57,385 bases of DNA from Cristatella mucedo (lineage: Eukaryota; Bryozoa; Phylactolaemata; Cristatellidae): the NCBI GenBank assembly GCA_009760855.2, contig WPIO01000289.1, positions 64,001-121,385 of the forward strand, read 5' to 3'. The notes beneath the pieces are model-generated. The model saw only the letters and a program-made list of their open reading frames with translations, was not told where the DNA came from and did no database searches. A program made the translations under genes and the position numbers. The stretch's first letter is position 1. The number at the start of each line of letters is the position of its first letter. Shown in pieces: positions 36,041 through 51,000 of this stretch.

Positions 36041-39000
36041 CTACGGTAAATGCCAAGCAATTTTGGACTCCGAACATTTATTGCAGTATAGGCAAGTTAG
36101 CAGTAAAATGAGGTACTTACTTTGCTCGTGTGCAAGCTGCGTGTATGTAGAATCGTCGATTGTGTTATACGGTGCTTCATATTCATCTACTGGTGAATCT
36201 AATTTATTTGATAAAGCAGTTACAACTGTAGACAACAAACCAGGCAAGCAATCGCTCATTAAAGACATAAGTAAAAATGAACTATAATTGTGAGTAGCTA
36301 TCCTAAGTATTAGTAAGCAATAACTTTGTTAAGCCGTTTTTTAGACTGCAGTGCATACGATTGCATGCCTGTGGACATCTAAATGCTTACAGCTTGGTGC
36401 TGAGTAACACTCCCCATTGCCGGCCTCAGCTTTGGTGTGATCTCTCTAACTTGTGCTCATCAAGGCTCTTGTCTTTGCAATCCTCGCTCAATGAGAAATA
36501 AATCTTTACTCATAAGCAACCTTTGTTCTGAAAAATGTCTCGACCTGATCGCTTTGATCAAGACCTGACACAAATTGACGATTAACTGAGAGACGATTAA
36601 AGACCTAACCCAAACAGGCTTATTCTTTCAAATCCCTAGATAAATCGAAGCTAGTGGCAGAATCGACTTTATGCCTTACTTATCCGTTAACATCAAGCCG
36701 TTGTCAGTCTTTAAAAACAATCTTCTTATTATATTGTTTGAGTTCATGCAGCGAGCTAATAATTGCATTAGTTGACTATTACCACTCAGGGACCAAATCG
36801 TCTTCAACGCAGACTCATGTGATCTCATTTGACTCTGCATGTCAGACCATGACCTTTTCTCATTACGGATGATTTCAAAGTTCATTTTGATAATTTATCT
36901 GACGCTTTAAAGACCCAAGTTAATACAATGACTGACTTATTTTCTCTTGTAATTCATCTGCACAATATTAATCCCATCAAGAATCACTCACTCCACCAAA
37001 TCCTTTCCTATAAAGGCATGATACCATCAACTAATGTTATCGAATTATGCGTATCAGACCTAATGCAGATTTCATTTAGACAATAAAAAATTCTCTCCTC
37101 AGCATCTAAAGTAGGCTGTGAATCGCAAAACCGCAAGAGCCAGCTCTGTATTTGTTCTTGAGCTAATATCCTTTCAGCTCCACTGCTCTATTCCCCTTCC
37201 CAACAGCCATCATTAATAGATTGCTGACACACGACACCAACTGACACGTCCAGCGAATTTGCACCTGACTAAACGCAGTATGTACCCTCGCCAGAGGGCC
37301 TTTGTTTTACCTCAGAAATTAAACTAGCAAGGTCTTCTAAGTGCTATGTGAGAGGTTTTAGTACAAGTTTCCCAGATCTGCTAATGAGGTACAATTGAAC
37401 CAGGAACGATCTAGCTAGGTATACCAAGTGCAATCTTGAAAAAAATCATAATAAAGATCAGGATTGCCTGTGTATAGATAGGCGAACCAGGAATACAGCA
37501 GATTGTACTAATTTATTCTACTAAAAGCGAAGCCTATCCTCTATAAAAGTATTGCTGAATCACAAAAGCACAGTCGAAAAATCCTAATGTCGACGATCAA
37601 GCATATGCTGAACCACTCCCAGGTTAACGGCTTAATTAGTGAGTATTATGATAATTTTTGCTGATCGCTTCTCTAGCTTATTTGCCAACACAACATGCAA
37701 GATCAGGGATTCCATCCCCAGGGTGCATCTGCAGGTAAATCAAGACTATTGCAGATCGAACCAGCCTGTTTTAGTAGAGGTCAAGCCTAGCTTTTATAAA
37801 AGGATTGTAGAATCACAGATGCACAATCCAAAGATGCTGATGTTTAGGATAAACTTTCTTTATAATCGGTTAAAAGAAGCTCATTCTCTAGTGATCGTTG
37901 TAATGATCAAGCTGATATTCCTTCTTGTTTATGTGTAAACAAATAGAATAATTTTGATAGTCTATCCCAAAGATTGCAATATCCAAACTTAAACCTTGCC
38001 CCTTAATTCCGTGCAGCTCCGCAAGGCCTAAATTCAACGAGGAAATTGTAACCTCATTCTGAAGTTTTTATACATATCAAAGAAGACAACAAGTTCTGTA
38101 GACATTATTCCCACTGTCAATCGTCCACGATTCTAAGGTCTACTGCTGCAGTGCATCACTAGCATCGTAAATATATTTAATTAGCTTCTGTTGATTTTCC
38201 AGCACTTTTCAAAGACGCTTTAGGAAGATTACTACTCAGAAAAGCAACACTACTCCCAAGAGAACATCAGCAACTTCCGCCTAGTATCCCTTCTAGCTTT
38301 CATATAAAAGACACTGAAACAAGTCATAGCAGACCAGTTTGACTCGAATGCTGAAATTTTAAATTTCGCTACTAAGTTCCAGTCAGGTTTTCGAGCTAAT
38401 CATTCTAAGGATTCAGTTTTGCTTCGGGTGTAAAACCATATACTTATAAATATAAGTTTAGTATGCATATCTCTGCAGGTTTTGCTCAATCTTTCGGTAG
38501 CTCTTGATACTATCTGACACCAAGTTCCTCTCGAAGCATCTCTCATCTCACCTGGACATCACTGGTACTGCACTGCAATTGTTAGGTCTAATCGTAGTGT
38601 GATACTCCAGAGCATCAATGTGAACGGACGATGATCATCCGAGGAATTACTGAAGTAAAGGGTACCTCAGACCACCCAGACTAATCCAACTATAATCACT
38701 TTTTATAATCTGCCTCTTGCCGATGAGATTGTCAGGCCCACCGGAGGCTTTCGCTCCAATTCAGATTGCAATCGAGTCTGCCTACTTCCAGCTACGTAAC
38801 ATTGCTAAAACTCTGGCTTGTTTAGACACGGATACCATTTCTATGTTGGTCCAGGCAATTGTGACATCCTGTCGTGAATACTATAACTCATCGGTTGGTG
38901 GTCTACCAGCCTGTTCAATCAGGCATTTACAGCTGGTGCAAAACTCTGCTGCTAGGCTTGTCTAACATGAGCGTCTCAGTTGCCATATTACACCATTTCT

Positions 39001-42000
39001 AGCGATCCTGCACCAGAAACCAGTTAAGCAATGCATTGAGTTCAAGATTTTGTCTCCAACGTTTAGGTCCCTCAATTTTTTGGCTCCTGTCAACCTATCC
39101 GATTAACTGCCTCACTAGGCTAAGCATCGCACCATCAAAGTTTCAGAATGTAATCGTTTATGCATACCTTGTACGAACCTTAAATCCTTTGGAGACCTGG
39201 CCTGTATTTCGTAGGCTCGTAAATCACGGAACTCACTTCCGACTGACGTAACGAAATCTTCTGACTTGTAGAAGTTTAAAAAGAAAGCTTAAAATGCATT
39301 TATTTATTACAGTATTCAATGTGTTCACACGATGATTCGTCCTTTTTGTGCTGATGCATACCCAAACTGGGAATCCTGCCACTAACCAAACTTGCATGCT
39401 GACCCTATGCATGTGACATCTGACGATGTTATGATTGTTGAAATTGAGCTTGCTACCAATGTTTATTCCATCAAGCTACCTCAGAAGCAAATTTAAAATG
39501 CCTAGAAATAGATTAGGAAATATATGGATATTTTAAAAATGCCTTATTTACATTAATGTTAGTATAATCCGACGGCTGGTGACTTAGTAAGAGAGCATAT
39601 AGCTTTAGTGGCATGAAAGATCACATACTTTCTTATGTACAATTTTTTTATACAAGGCTGAAGTTTGAAGACTAACGTGGGGAAAAAGCTGTAGAATGGT
39701 CATTATTGGAGGTAATTTAGTACACATACTGAAGGAAAAGAACGGCAAGTCAAAATCCTAAAGAAAGTCACATAAAGAATGGCAGGTAAATTATGCTATC
39801 GGTAACATATATTTAGTATACATACAGAACGATGGCTACTCACCTGGCTGTAGAGTCATGTTTGTTTTACGACTGAAAATAAAACACATCGTAATTCTAA
39901 ACATCTAAATAAATAAATAAACTAAATATACGTGCAGCAAATATAAACATCGGCGTGCACGAATTCATACAGTGCATAAATCACTGCAAATTGATTTGTA
40001 GCACATCTTGGTAGCCAAATAGCAAAGTCTGCCAAAAGTAAAGTATGCCAATGATCGGTGGCACTGCCTTCTTACAGGTCGGTCTAGCGTTGATGCATAA
40101 ACCGTACACAGGAAAAACATTGTCAAAGAATGCAATCATTTTCAAGTGCCGAGCCACCCATGTTAGACTAAGGCTAATGCCAATAAACTTAATAATATAG
40201 TTGTATTGCACCATCATAAATTAATTTCTGCTAGGCAATTTACAAATGCACTTATGCAAGCATTGATCTAGCTGACCAATCATTTCTTCTCTTTTTAACT
40301 TAAACTGCATCTTGCCAAATTCAGCAATAGGATTTCATTGAAGACAGGGCTCATACTCATAAACTATGAGGGGGCACTCGGTCCCATTGTGCAGTCGATA
40401 TGCTAAGAGGTGGGATAGTGACTTAGTGCAAGCACTACTTTTCAAAAGTGTAAGCGATAGGCTCGGAGCTGGTTTTAGGAATCTCATCATCCGTTTGTTA
40501 ATCCACACGTCTCCCATGGTTAACCATGCCTTGCAGTAACTATGATCGACGATAACCCGTCAGACATCAGTAACGGGCAGCAAGATTATTACAGATCACA
40601 TAATCATAGCAAATTAGGAAACAATTAAAGTCTTTCTTCTAAGATCCTCTTAAGTCTGATAATGATCAGTCTGGAAGGCAGAATAATGTATTTCCAGGAA
40701 CTCCGGAGATATGATCCTCTCGAGTAGTGAAATCATGCACGGCCTGTGGTCTCTCTCCGGATTTCCGAGAAGAGTGAGTAACCGATATGGATTAGCTTTT
40801 TGCATGTGACAGGCGTGCGTTGGCTTTGATTGAACCGCCTTCCAGTGATTGTGATAGTTGAAGGCAAAGCAAAGCTTCTCCGTGAAGAAAGCCACAAAGG
40901 CGACTTGCCATTTTAGTAAGCAAATATTTTAACTCAATCCGATATCGTAAGTCGCAACACTGAATTCAAGGTCACATTTAATCTATTGAAGAAATATTAA
41001 GCTGTTATGCCAGTTTATAGAATTAATTATAATCCACCAGACATAAAATGATGACCAATAAAATGTATATGTAATCGATTTTCACCCCATAAACGGTACT
41101 AGGTGATAATGCTGCGACACCGAGTTAAAATGAGGAATTTAGCAATCAAAAGGGTTCAGCAATTACTGCTTGCATCTGAAAATTAGAGGCTTCCATGCTA
41201 ATTGTCCACTGTGCAAATTAATGTGTCTATCATTTGAATGTCTTTGAGTCAAGCATTAAAAACATGAAAGGTACAAGGAAATTTAGACATGCACGACCCT
41301 CCTCGCAACCCTGCTACTGACTTGGATGCTAAAGTAAAGTAGCATTGAATGCTGGATCTCAAAGGGCCAGCAGGCCAACAGAAGCAAGCAGAGGATCCAA
41401 GCCCTCAAGCTACTTTCCGAACTAGTAAACCGAGCTCGGCTTACAAGGAAGACAGTCTATGCACTGACGACTTGCGTCAGGACATCCCCTGACTTATGAC
41501 CACATTCAAAAAGAACTTGAAAACACCTATTTAGGACAGCATTTAGTGGATCCCTGTGATTCGTCTTTCCTGTGGTTAAGCATGCTGACACTTCATTCTG
41601 ATACTAACCAAACTTGCATGCTGACACCGTGCATGTCACCCTAGAGCTTGTAATTCATGTTGTTCATCAAGCATGGTATTACTCACCATTAAATCGCGTT
41701 TCCATATACATCAAACGTGAAACGCCTATACGAGATTGAGATGTCTGGGGGCGCTTTATCAAGTGCATTATTATTATTATTATTGTTATTATTCCAGGAT
41801 GAAAGCTGTAACTGGAAGGGTTTGCCGAATTACCGAAATCCACGGCAATCCACCTCAATTTACTTTAATTTGGCTAAAATCAACCATACATCGCCGATAG
41901 AGCGATCAGTTTTTGGGCGAATATTGTATTACGCTTTCGATTTTATTTACCTTATAAATTTCAAGTCATTGTGAGCATGAGAACTTATGCAAATGAGTAG

Positions 42001-45000
42001 CAATGAGGAAGGCCTCATTCTACTGCAATCCACCTTTGTTAGCTTCAAATTCTCAACAACTTAGCTGTGAAAAGCTTCACAAAGTTTGGACTATCAAACG
42101 AAGCTACATTTAAAATTTACCCAGAAAATGTCTCGCGATTATGCTTATGAGTTCTCACGAAGTTTACTGAAATAAGATTGTAGGGGCCTGGGCTAATCCA
42201 AGGCATTCCACTTTGAAACAAAATAAATGCTATTCCAAAAGCCCGTTTTTGATTCCATATGACGACAGTACACTCTGCAACCATTGCAGTCATATAATTT
42301 CACTTGCATTGGCAATGCCGTTCTCGCACAATGCCCTTCAGTCGGCTGCGATAGCACGGGCCAAAAGCCCAATTCACTCCAATCCACTCTATCTACCACA
42401 CAACGAATTGAAATATATTCCTCAGAGGTTCATTTTTAATTACAAATTAAAACGCCCCTTTCTGCATGTCCACTACAAAATTGTGGGTCCACACATTCTG
42501 GCAATACGAGGCAGTCGCCCGAAGTGACTTAGGAAAATACCACAATCACTCTATTGCACTGCAAATCACCCTCAAATCGCCAATGTGACGGTCAAATTTT
42601 CATTGAATATAAGACTAGGCTCAGTTCAAAGTGCACCCACAAATTTTCACTCCATTGTTCATATGCAATTCACTGCAATCGACTGCAACGGTCATGTCCC
42701 GTACCAGCAATCCACCTCAACCTGCTAAAGTGACTAGAAGTCCTGAACCAGAAGCTCTAATTATGATTTTGCGTTGGTATAATCTTCTGTTATTGTGTAA
42801 TCGCACAATTTCACTACAGTTGCCTTGACCATTTTGCAGTAATGCACTGCAGTCTACTGCAATGGCCCACGGTAATACCACAACCTACAATAATCCGATG
42901 CAAAATTCCCCATAATTGGTTTCTCAATGCTCCTATTTTTAATACATATTACAAAACACTTTTTAAAGAGAAACCGAGTCATTTTAACACATTTTGTGCG
43001 TACTGTCTTGGACAATAAATGGCAATCTACGGCTCGGCTCAAAGCAGCAATCCACAACAATCCGAGGCAAATCGAACACGAATTGGCTGTGCGAAGCTGC
43101 AATTGTCACTGCATTTAACATTCCACTAGGTTCAAAGTGAAACCTTAACAGTTTCAAGCTATTAACAAAATAATTACTCGGAGATCGACAGCAAAGGAAT
43201 GGGAAAATACGGCAATCTATGGCAAATCGAAGAGAAATCAGCCGTACCAAGCTCCTAATCTCATTCCACGTGGCATCTCACTGAGCACCCTGCTTTAAAC
43301 CCCCTCTGTGTGTTTAAACTCGGTGATTCACAACAATTGATGGCAATGGCCCCGGCAGATAAGGCAATCCATCATGATCCATCGAAAATCACTGGATAGT
43401 GACTAGGCCAAGCTCAAACATTTCTTACGTGTCACAGCAGCCTGTGATCTAAGCTCAATGAAATCCTTTTAACCGATCACACATACCATTGCAAGCCATG
43501 AATGGCAATCGGCAGCAAGGGCCGGGCCACGACTCCAACCCACGGCCATTTCACTTCAAATTATCAGTGCGAGGCTCCAATCGTCGTTGCATATAACATT
43601 TCGCTGAGTCCAAAGTGCAACTATGGCGGTTTCATGCTGCTTTGCTCATTACCTGTCAGTTTTGCACGGCTATCGATAAAAATGGTTAGGGCTAATGAGG
43701 TAATTATCTGCCATCCGTGGAAAATCGATTGCAAGTACAACCTCAAACCTTCCACAAGACGTGAAATTATTAAGCAACTGCCCGAAAAAACAACGGAAAT
43801 GGTAAACCGTTATGTGGAACCCATGCATTTTGACTATTGTGGACCACTATGTACAAGCTATTAAACTTTGATATCAGGGGTATTGAAGGATGCAGTTTAA
43901 TGTAATGCAATTTGGTGTATCTCCGTCTTAACGTTGTAACTTCACAAAGCCTTACAGACTAAGCTGATGTTATGCAGAAGTTTCGTATAGCTTACTCACA
44001 GCCTAAGCGGCTTTCGATGAGTATTCGGTAGCCAACAAACTTCATCTCACGCAACAAAGAGAAAGTGGGAAGCATAGCAGAGAAAGCAGAGCGGTTAAGG
44101 TAGTGAGTAGCATGGAAGTAGCAGCTCAGGACCGCTGAAAGAATGAGCATTAGTCAGCATCAGGATTGTAGTTGTCGTTGCTTAAAAATTATGAAAGCGA
44201 TTTCCACAGTCTCAGACCTGCAGAGCAAAGGTTTCTGTCTCCAACGGTCTTTAAGCATAAGAAAGAATCGGCTAATTTATTGTCCGTTCATTACCTGAGG
44301 ACACGAAGAGGCTGAAACTGGTGCAGCAGTTCAGCAAGGTATAGCGGAGCCAAGTCGTAGCCTGCCTTTTGGGTCAGAGTAAGAACTTCGCTCTGAATTC
44401 GTTGATCGACCGGCATTCGTCCTAGCTCTTTTAGCAAAGGATACACGTGGTCAAACCTCAGGGACTTGAAAACTAGCCCTGCAGCCATATACATAACCAG
44501 CAGCAGTAGCATAGTTCCTTTCTTTGATAGCCCAGCCAAAAGGAAATACAATAATCAAGCTGAAACAGTACTAAGGAGCTTGTAAAAATTGGTGCAAGCC
44601 ACTATGGAAGACAGCTTCTAATCCTAGATAGGGATGTGTTGTGATGGCTAGCTGTAGAAGCTGTCTTCTGAATGAATCTTTTAAAATTTAGGCAGCCGTT
44701 GAAAATGTCACCTCAACTTCGAGCACATGGTGATGGTTGCACGACAACATCACCTAATTGAAGAGCAAAGCCTTTAATTCCAGCCACACGCTTATGGTGG
44801 CCTAATAGCAGTGGTTCGGTTTTATCGTCCTTTAGTTTCAAGAAGTTTTCCGACATCCAGGATCGCATGTCGGCAAGGCAAGAATTCAGTTATCAGTTGC
44901 TCCAATAGATTCTGACTGTTGGAAGTGTGATCTAGTAGTAAAATCACCCGAATCCAAGGATTAAGGTGCCATAAAGATAACCGGCCTTTAAGTAAGTTGT

Positions 45001-48000
45001 AATTGTGCCATACGTTTAGAATCAATATCCAATACAGTGAGCACCTATTAGTTGAAGCGAATGAGCTTCAACAATCGATGATGAGGTAATAATTAAAGGA
45101 ATAAGACTGTAAAAAATAGTCTCCTATTTGCTTATAATTTTTCATTAATAAATCTACTAGTCAATTAAGGACAATAAGGCTGGTTCAGGTAAAGTTACGA
45201 TGACCTTCTAGACTAATGATAGCGTGCTTCACCTGCCGGTGTAAAAGCCAGCCTACCTATCTGCTTATTTAATCTCGAGAAGTCACAATCTTGTACGTAT
45301 TATTTAAAGCAATCCAAGTATGAGAAAAAACTCTAATAATACTCCCGAATGCTTTAAAAATCATTTTAGATTCATATACATTTTTAACTAGAGAGAGCAT
45401 TCTGATATTCACTTCATGGTATACAAATTGTGGTCTTATTTTCAATTAGTCACCTTCGACCTGAGAATCATAACCAAAACCAATTTTCGGGTCGTACACA
45501 CTAACACACATTCTACTTATCAGCTAACATACTGCTGACCACAACGGAATAGGCTCGAGGATTTAGGATAAACATTTTACACGGGAAAACGTACCGTCTT
45601 GTTTTCTGTTGCAGAGCTCGGCACTTGTAGAATGTAATTCCAAAGACGAGGATAAGCAGAGTACGAACGATCGCACCGATAATCCAGTAAGGAAACTGTG
45701 TATCAGTATTGGTATCTAATGGTGGAGATAAAAAACAAGCTAACAGTATTACCAGCCATCCTACTGAAGAAAATACACTAAAATCAAGGCCAACCCATAG
45801 TAGTACTCACCTTCTGTGACAGTTATTTGACCCGAATTTCCTGATCCTACCCTAAAGGATTGGCCTATAATTTTGTACACCACTGAGCAGTTGACATTCC
45901 CTAAGATCTTTCGGGAGCTCTCCGGAGTATACTGAATAGTCAAGGCTGACTGCTTCTGGGATGTTTGCGTGATGACAGAAGACTTTTGCAAGCCCAAACC
46001 TGGTGCCAGTGTGTTCTCATCGATGTCACCTGAGTATGCTTGCATTTGCCAGACCACTTTCTCCCCGGAGATACTCGAATCCAAGGTGTAATTACATAAA
46101 AATCTGATTGCTGTCGTGTTACTGTTAACCGGGAAGTTACCAGGCTTGCCTGGAACCGGGTTGTCAAGAATGGCAGCAATACTGACAGACGTCGGATCTG
46201 GAGGTAAAAAAAAACCAAAAATAAATGCTCAGGTTAAAAACTAAGCAAAAAAATGTAAGTGCAGAAAAAGACAAACGAGAATCACATACCCGTGACTATT
46301 AGCCTGACACTTTTCTTGCGGGTCGCCAAAGTGTTAGAAGCAGCACATGTGACGACACCAATGTCTGATTTATCAACATTGAAGATTGTTATGGCTACAA
46401 AAAATACATTTAAGAAGAAACCATCGTTATCAACTTTAGAGAAAGCAGCAGTCAGGTGTGCATATGGGCATTCAATCACGACTCACATGTAAGGAAAGCA
46501 CAAACATTCCGAATACGTGGAGAATAAGGAAAACTTAATTGATAGTTTATTATAAAAACATGATTTCAGCAAAAAATTAAACCAGTGAAGAATTGCTTAA
46601 GTCGCCGTGACCAAAGCAGTCATGCAAAATTCTCTTGAGATTCAAACAAGACAAGTATCTCCCTTTATTTTTAGAAACGAGAAAAATATAGCGGCTGTAT
46701 AACAGCTATCTAGAATTCGTACTACCTCACGGAAATGGGAGGAATACGGGGGGGGGCAGACCAACCAACACACCACTGCAAAGGCTTTACTTTCAGTGTC
46801 AGTTCCCGTGTTAAAATTTTTGAAGACCAAGAGTGGAACTGTGGTGCTGTGTGAGAGTGGAGCTGACACGTGCAAAAGTGCTAAGCGGGCCATGTACAAA
46901 TCTATTCAACAAAGTACTGATTTCGATACTCCACGAATCATAATTTTTTCTTTCGCTATCACCAGGTCGAAGACACGGTTACCTAAGACATCCTAATGCC
47001 TAAAGCAAGCTAAATACCAAAGGAACCGTAATGATCAGAGAAAGAAAATAAAACGAGAAAAGTAAATGACAATCACTAAGGTCACAGAAGAATATAGTCA
47101 AGTTGCCGATTTATGACACTGACTCAGAGTAGGTATGCTGAAAGTATACCTCTACGACTGTAAAAGGATCTTCAAAATTCGCAAAAGAACTAAAGGTCGT
47201 TAAATTTTATTTTTAGATGTTTCGTCTAGATTACTTATGGATTAGACATAATTGCATGATAATTTGTTCCTGTGATATGGAAATCGTCGAAACTTCAGGT
47301 ACCATTTATAACACGTTTGTGTTTTTGCAAGATACCCTAAACAAACTTAAGATTAATAGACACAATTGTCCCAGTATTATCTTGATATTTGCCTGTACAT
47401 GCTAAATGTTTGATGCACATCTTGATGTGCATTAAAGATTAGCAAGGAGGTATAATACATAGGGAAGCATGACCAGCGTTTGTAGTCAATCTAACAGGAT
47501 TTTTTAGGATTGAGCATTTCGCACTTTCAAAAGGGCTTGAAAAGGTAGAGCGTCAATCCTATTTGGGACTGGAATCTGATCAGGCAAACACGCTACATAA
47601 ACAGCTCGGGCAGTAGTCTGAGATTGTTCAGTTTACAAATATTGTTTACAGGTTACCCAGCTAGTCATTTCGCTGCTATGCGATGCAAAATAGAGCCGTT
47701 TCACTAATGAACGCCTTATTTAGCAGGATACCAGGCCTCGGTACAAAATACACTTGTATCACACAGTTTGGTTTCATTAAGCTCCAAGGTCAATCAAAGT
47801 CAGCAGTCAGATAGAGGTTGCTTTGTGCTACGCTTCGGGAAATATTTCCAAACAAAGAACACGGTCATATTTTACCCAACATAATATCACTTGCATGTTT
47901 GACAGAGGTGGAAAGCCGAAGCACACGCGGTTCAGTTTACATTTCAATGCAAAGGATATGATATCCTAGATAGACCAGACGTGAGTAACCAATGTATGTT

Positions 48001-51000
48001 TGGTTAATTTTATAAACAGGAACACTTCTACGTTTATATTGAGGAAATCTATATAGTTTTGATAGAGCAGCACTTGCACGAAAAATTACCTATAGATATA
48101 ATGACCAACGAAACCTTACGAAAATGGCAATGGCTGTCTCACTGATGGCATGCCGAGGTCTTAATACTTCGCACGAGCATACTCAAATGACCAACTTTTA
48201 CTGCCGGGCCTGTTAAGCTAGTAAATGGACCTAGCTACAACCAAACCATGTGGTTGCTAGATGACAACCTGTGACGTATTTGAGCCACATCTCGACACTG
48301 AGCTGCTCGTAATGGAAGGGCAGCAAGCCATAGGAACTTGCCATAGAAATATGCTCACCTACATCTCGTGCTAGGTCTCCCTAGCAATTCGAGAAGGATG
48401 GTAAAGATTTTATCATTAATTTGGCATGCTCCAGATAGCAGCAGATAAAACGTCCTGCTCGGTGCAAATGTGGCACTGTGTTAATACTGCTTCGCCTTCA
48501 AATAAGGAAGTCAGTGTGTTGCCTTGTGGAATTCAGCCACCTCGCTAAGCTAGCAGAAGCCCGTGTTACAACACACCTGTTTCAGTGCTGCTACATCAAT
48601 GTCAAAGTATTTACTGAAAACGCTACGAAAAAAATTAATACAATGGCCAAACTCAAATATAACGAACTTACTGGAGGAAAAGCCATCGGCACTTAAAGCA
48701 GAGACATACTTCAACAGCGGAACGTCTATACCATTCTTGCACCACTTGAATGTAGCTGCTGTCAGATGACGCACTCGGCAAGTAAACACGGCAACAGATC
48801 CAGTCGTGACAATTGTATCCTGCAGGCCTGATATTTCAGGATAGGGCAGTACTGTCACTGTGATCGTACCGGTTGCACTTCTACCACTTGGACTGACATA
48901 AGTGCAGATCCATGATGATGCAAGATTGACGTCGGCGTTAATTATTTGTATCCTAGCTCCACCATCTAGCCGATTAGCAACATAGTTGTTCCAATTTACC
49001 AAAGCGATTGCACCGCCTTGACTAGACAGCAGAAACACAAGACAGGTTCAATCATGTCCATGTACACCGTATAAATGGCCAGTAAAAAAAGATAAAAAGT
49101 CAGTGAGAGAGATTGAAGGACAGTAAGATAAAGAAAGAAAGATACACATGCACACACAAACACGCGCACAGATACTAGTCAACTATATTCAATCAAGTCC
49201 GAGGGATTGCTTACAGGCCTTAGCTTTGGAAAAAGAGTTACAAGCGAGAGAATAAAAATGAGATAACTGAAAGGCATTAGAGAAGTAACTCAATACTATA
49301 GCAAGAAACATGCGTAAGTAGAACAGAGAACCATATTAACAGACTCATACTATGTAATGTAATATAATGTGTAATGTATCTCCGTCAGTAACTCCACAAA
49401 GTCATAAAGACCGTGAGGGTGTTACGCAAGACAGTTTTGTATAGCGCACTCACAGCCTAAGCGGCTTTCCGTACGCATTCGGTAGCCAACAGACTTCGTC
49501 TCACGCAACAAAGAGAAAGTGGGAAGCATAGCAGAGTTAGGAGAGCAGTTGAGGTAGTGAGTAGCATAGAAGTAGCAGTTCAGGACCGCTGAAAAAGATG
49601 TGCCATAGTCGGCAGTTGGAGAGTAGATGTCGTTGCGTAAGAATTGTGGAAGCGAGTTCCACAGTCTTGGACCTTCAGAGCTAAAGCTTCTGTCGCCAAC
49701 TGTCTTTAATCGGAGAAATGGGACTGCTAATTTATTGTCCTAACAGGACCTGAGGGTGCGAACGGGCTGAAACTGGTGCAACAGTTCAGCTAGGTACGAA
49801 GGAGCCAAGCCAATTTGAACTGTCACAGTCAGGCACCCAATTGAAAACTCATACGGAATCTAAAGGATAAATGTAAACTGGCAGGGAAGTAGCCAAAATG
49901 TACCTTCCTCGGTGGTTGGTCTTAGTAAGTGAAACTGCTGTAGTCTCTTACCCTGCTAATACACACTATGTATGGTTGGATCAGTGAAGTCACCTGGAAT
50001 CAAAGTGGACAGATTTTATGAAGCAAGATGTTTTGCACGATGCAATGTAAATGCTTCTAAGATGTCGATATATTATTGAGCAGTGCTGGCTGCTTCTGTT
50101 CCCAGCAGTAAGTACAATAGCTGCCTAAAAAGTTGCAAGTTTCGACTTCTACAACTCACTGCTTACTGGCCTACCGGCATGTGCGATGAGACGTTTGCAG
50201 CTGGTGCAAAACTCTGCAGCTTAGCTTGTCTGTCGTGGGCGTCACAGTTGCCACATTACACCACTTCTCGCCGACCTGCACTGGCTACCAGTCAAAAAAC
50301 GGATTGACTTTACGGTTTTTTCGCTCACTTTTAGGTCACTTCATTCATTGGCTCCAGCCTATCTCTAAGATATACTCCCCCATCAGGCCAAGCATAGTAC
50401 CACCTGCTTTTCGGAATACAACAGTCTACAAATACCTCGTACAAACATCAAATCCTTTGGAGACTGTGCATTTAGTTCGTATGCTCCCAAAACCTGGAAC
50501 TCCCTCCCAACCTGCGTCAGAACATCCCCTGGCCTGACCACATTTAAAAAGAATTTAAAACCCACCGATTTAGGACAGCATTTAGTGGGTCCATGGGATT
50601 CGTCCTTGATTTGCTTATGCGTGCTGACACTGTGCATACTGCCACTAACCATGTTTGCATGCTGACCCTGTGAATGTCACTCCTAACCATGTTATTCATT
50701 TTGTTTGTTTACCAAGCATGATATTACTCACCGTTCAATTGCATTTCCCTTTGCAGCAAATGTAAAGCGCCTAGAGAGAGATTGAGTTCTCTGAGGACGC
50801 TTTATCAAGTGCATTATTAATATTATTGTTATTCTCGCCTAATCGTATTTAATGTTTGTTGTGTACGGGTTGAAGCCGCTCCTTTTTCACTTAAATCTGT
50901 AGCTACCACATATCACATGTTAACATACCGGAAGAACGAGTTCCAAATAGCAAGTGCCATTCAGCTGGCTGTTTTTTGTTTCCCTTGATTTAAACCCACG

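Noticed and set aside
40650-40916. Minus frame reading KWQVAFVAFFTEKLC and on
   Set aside because: Open and protein-like, but no splice borders in a phase compatible with the receptor and no recognised family.
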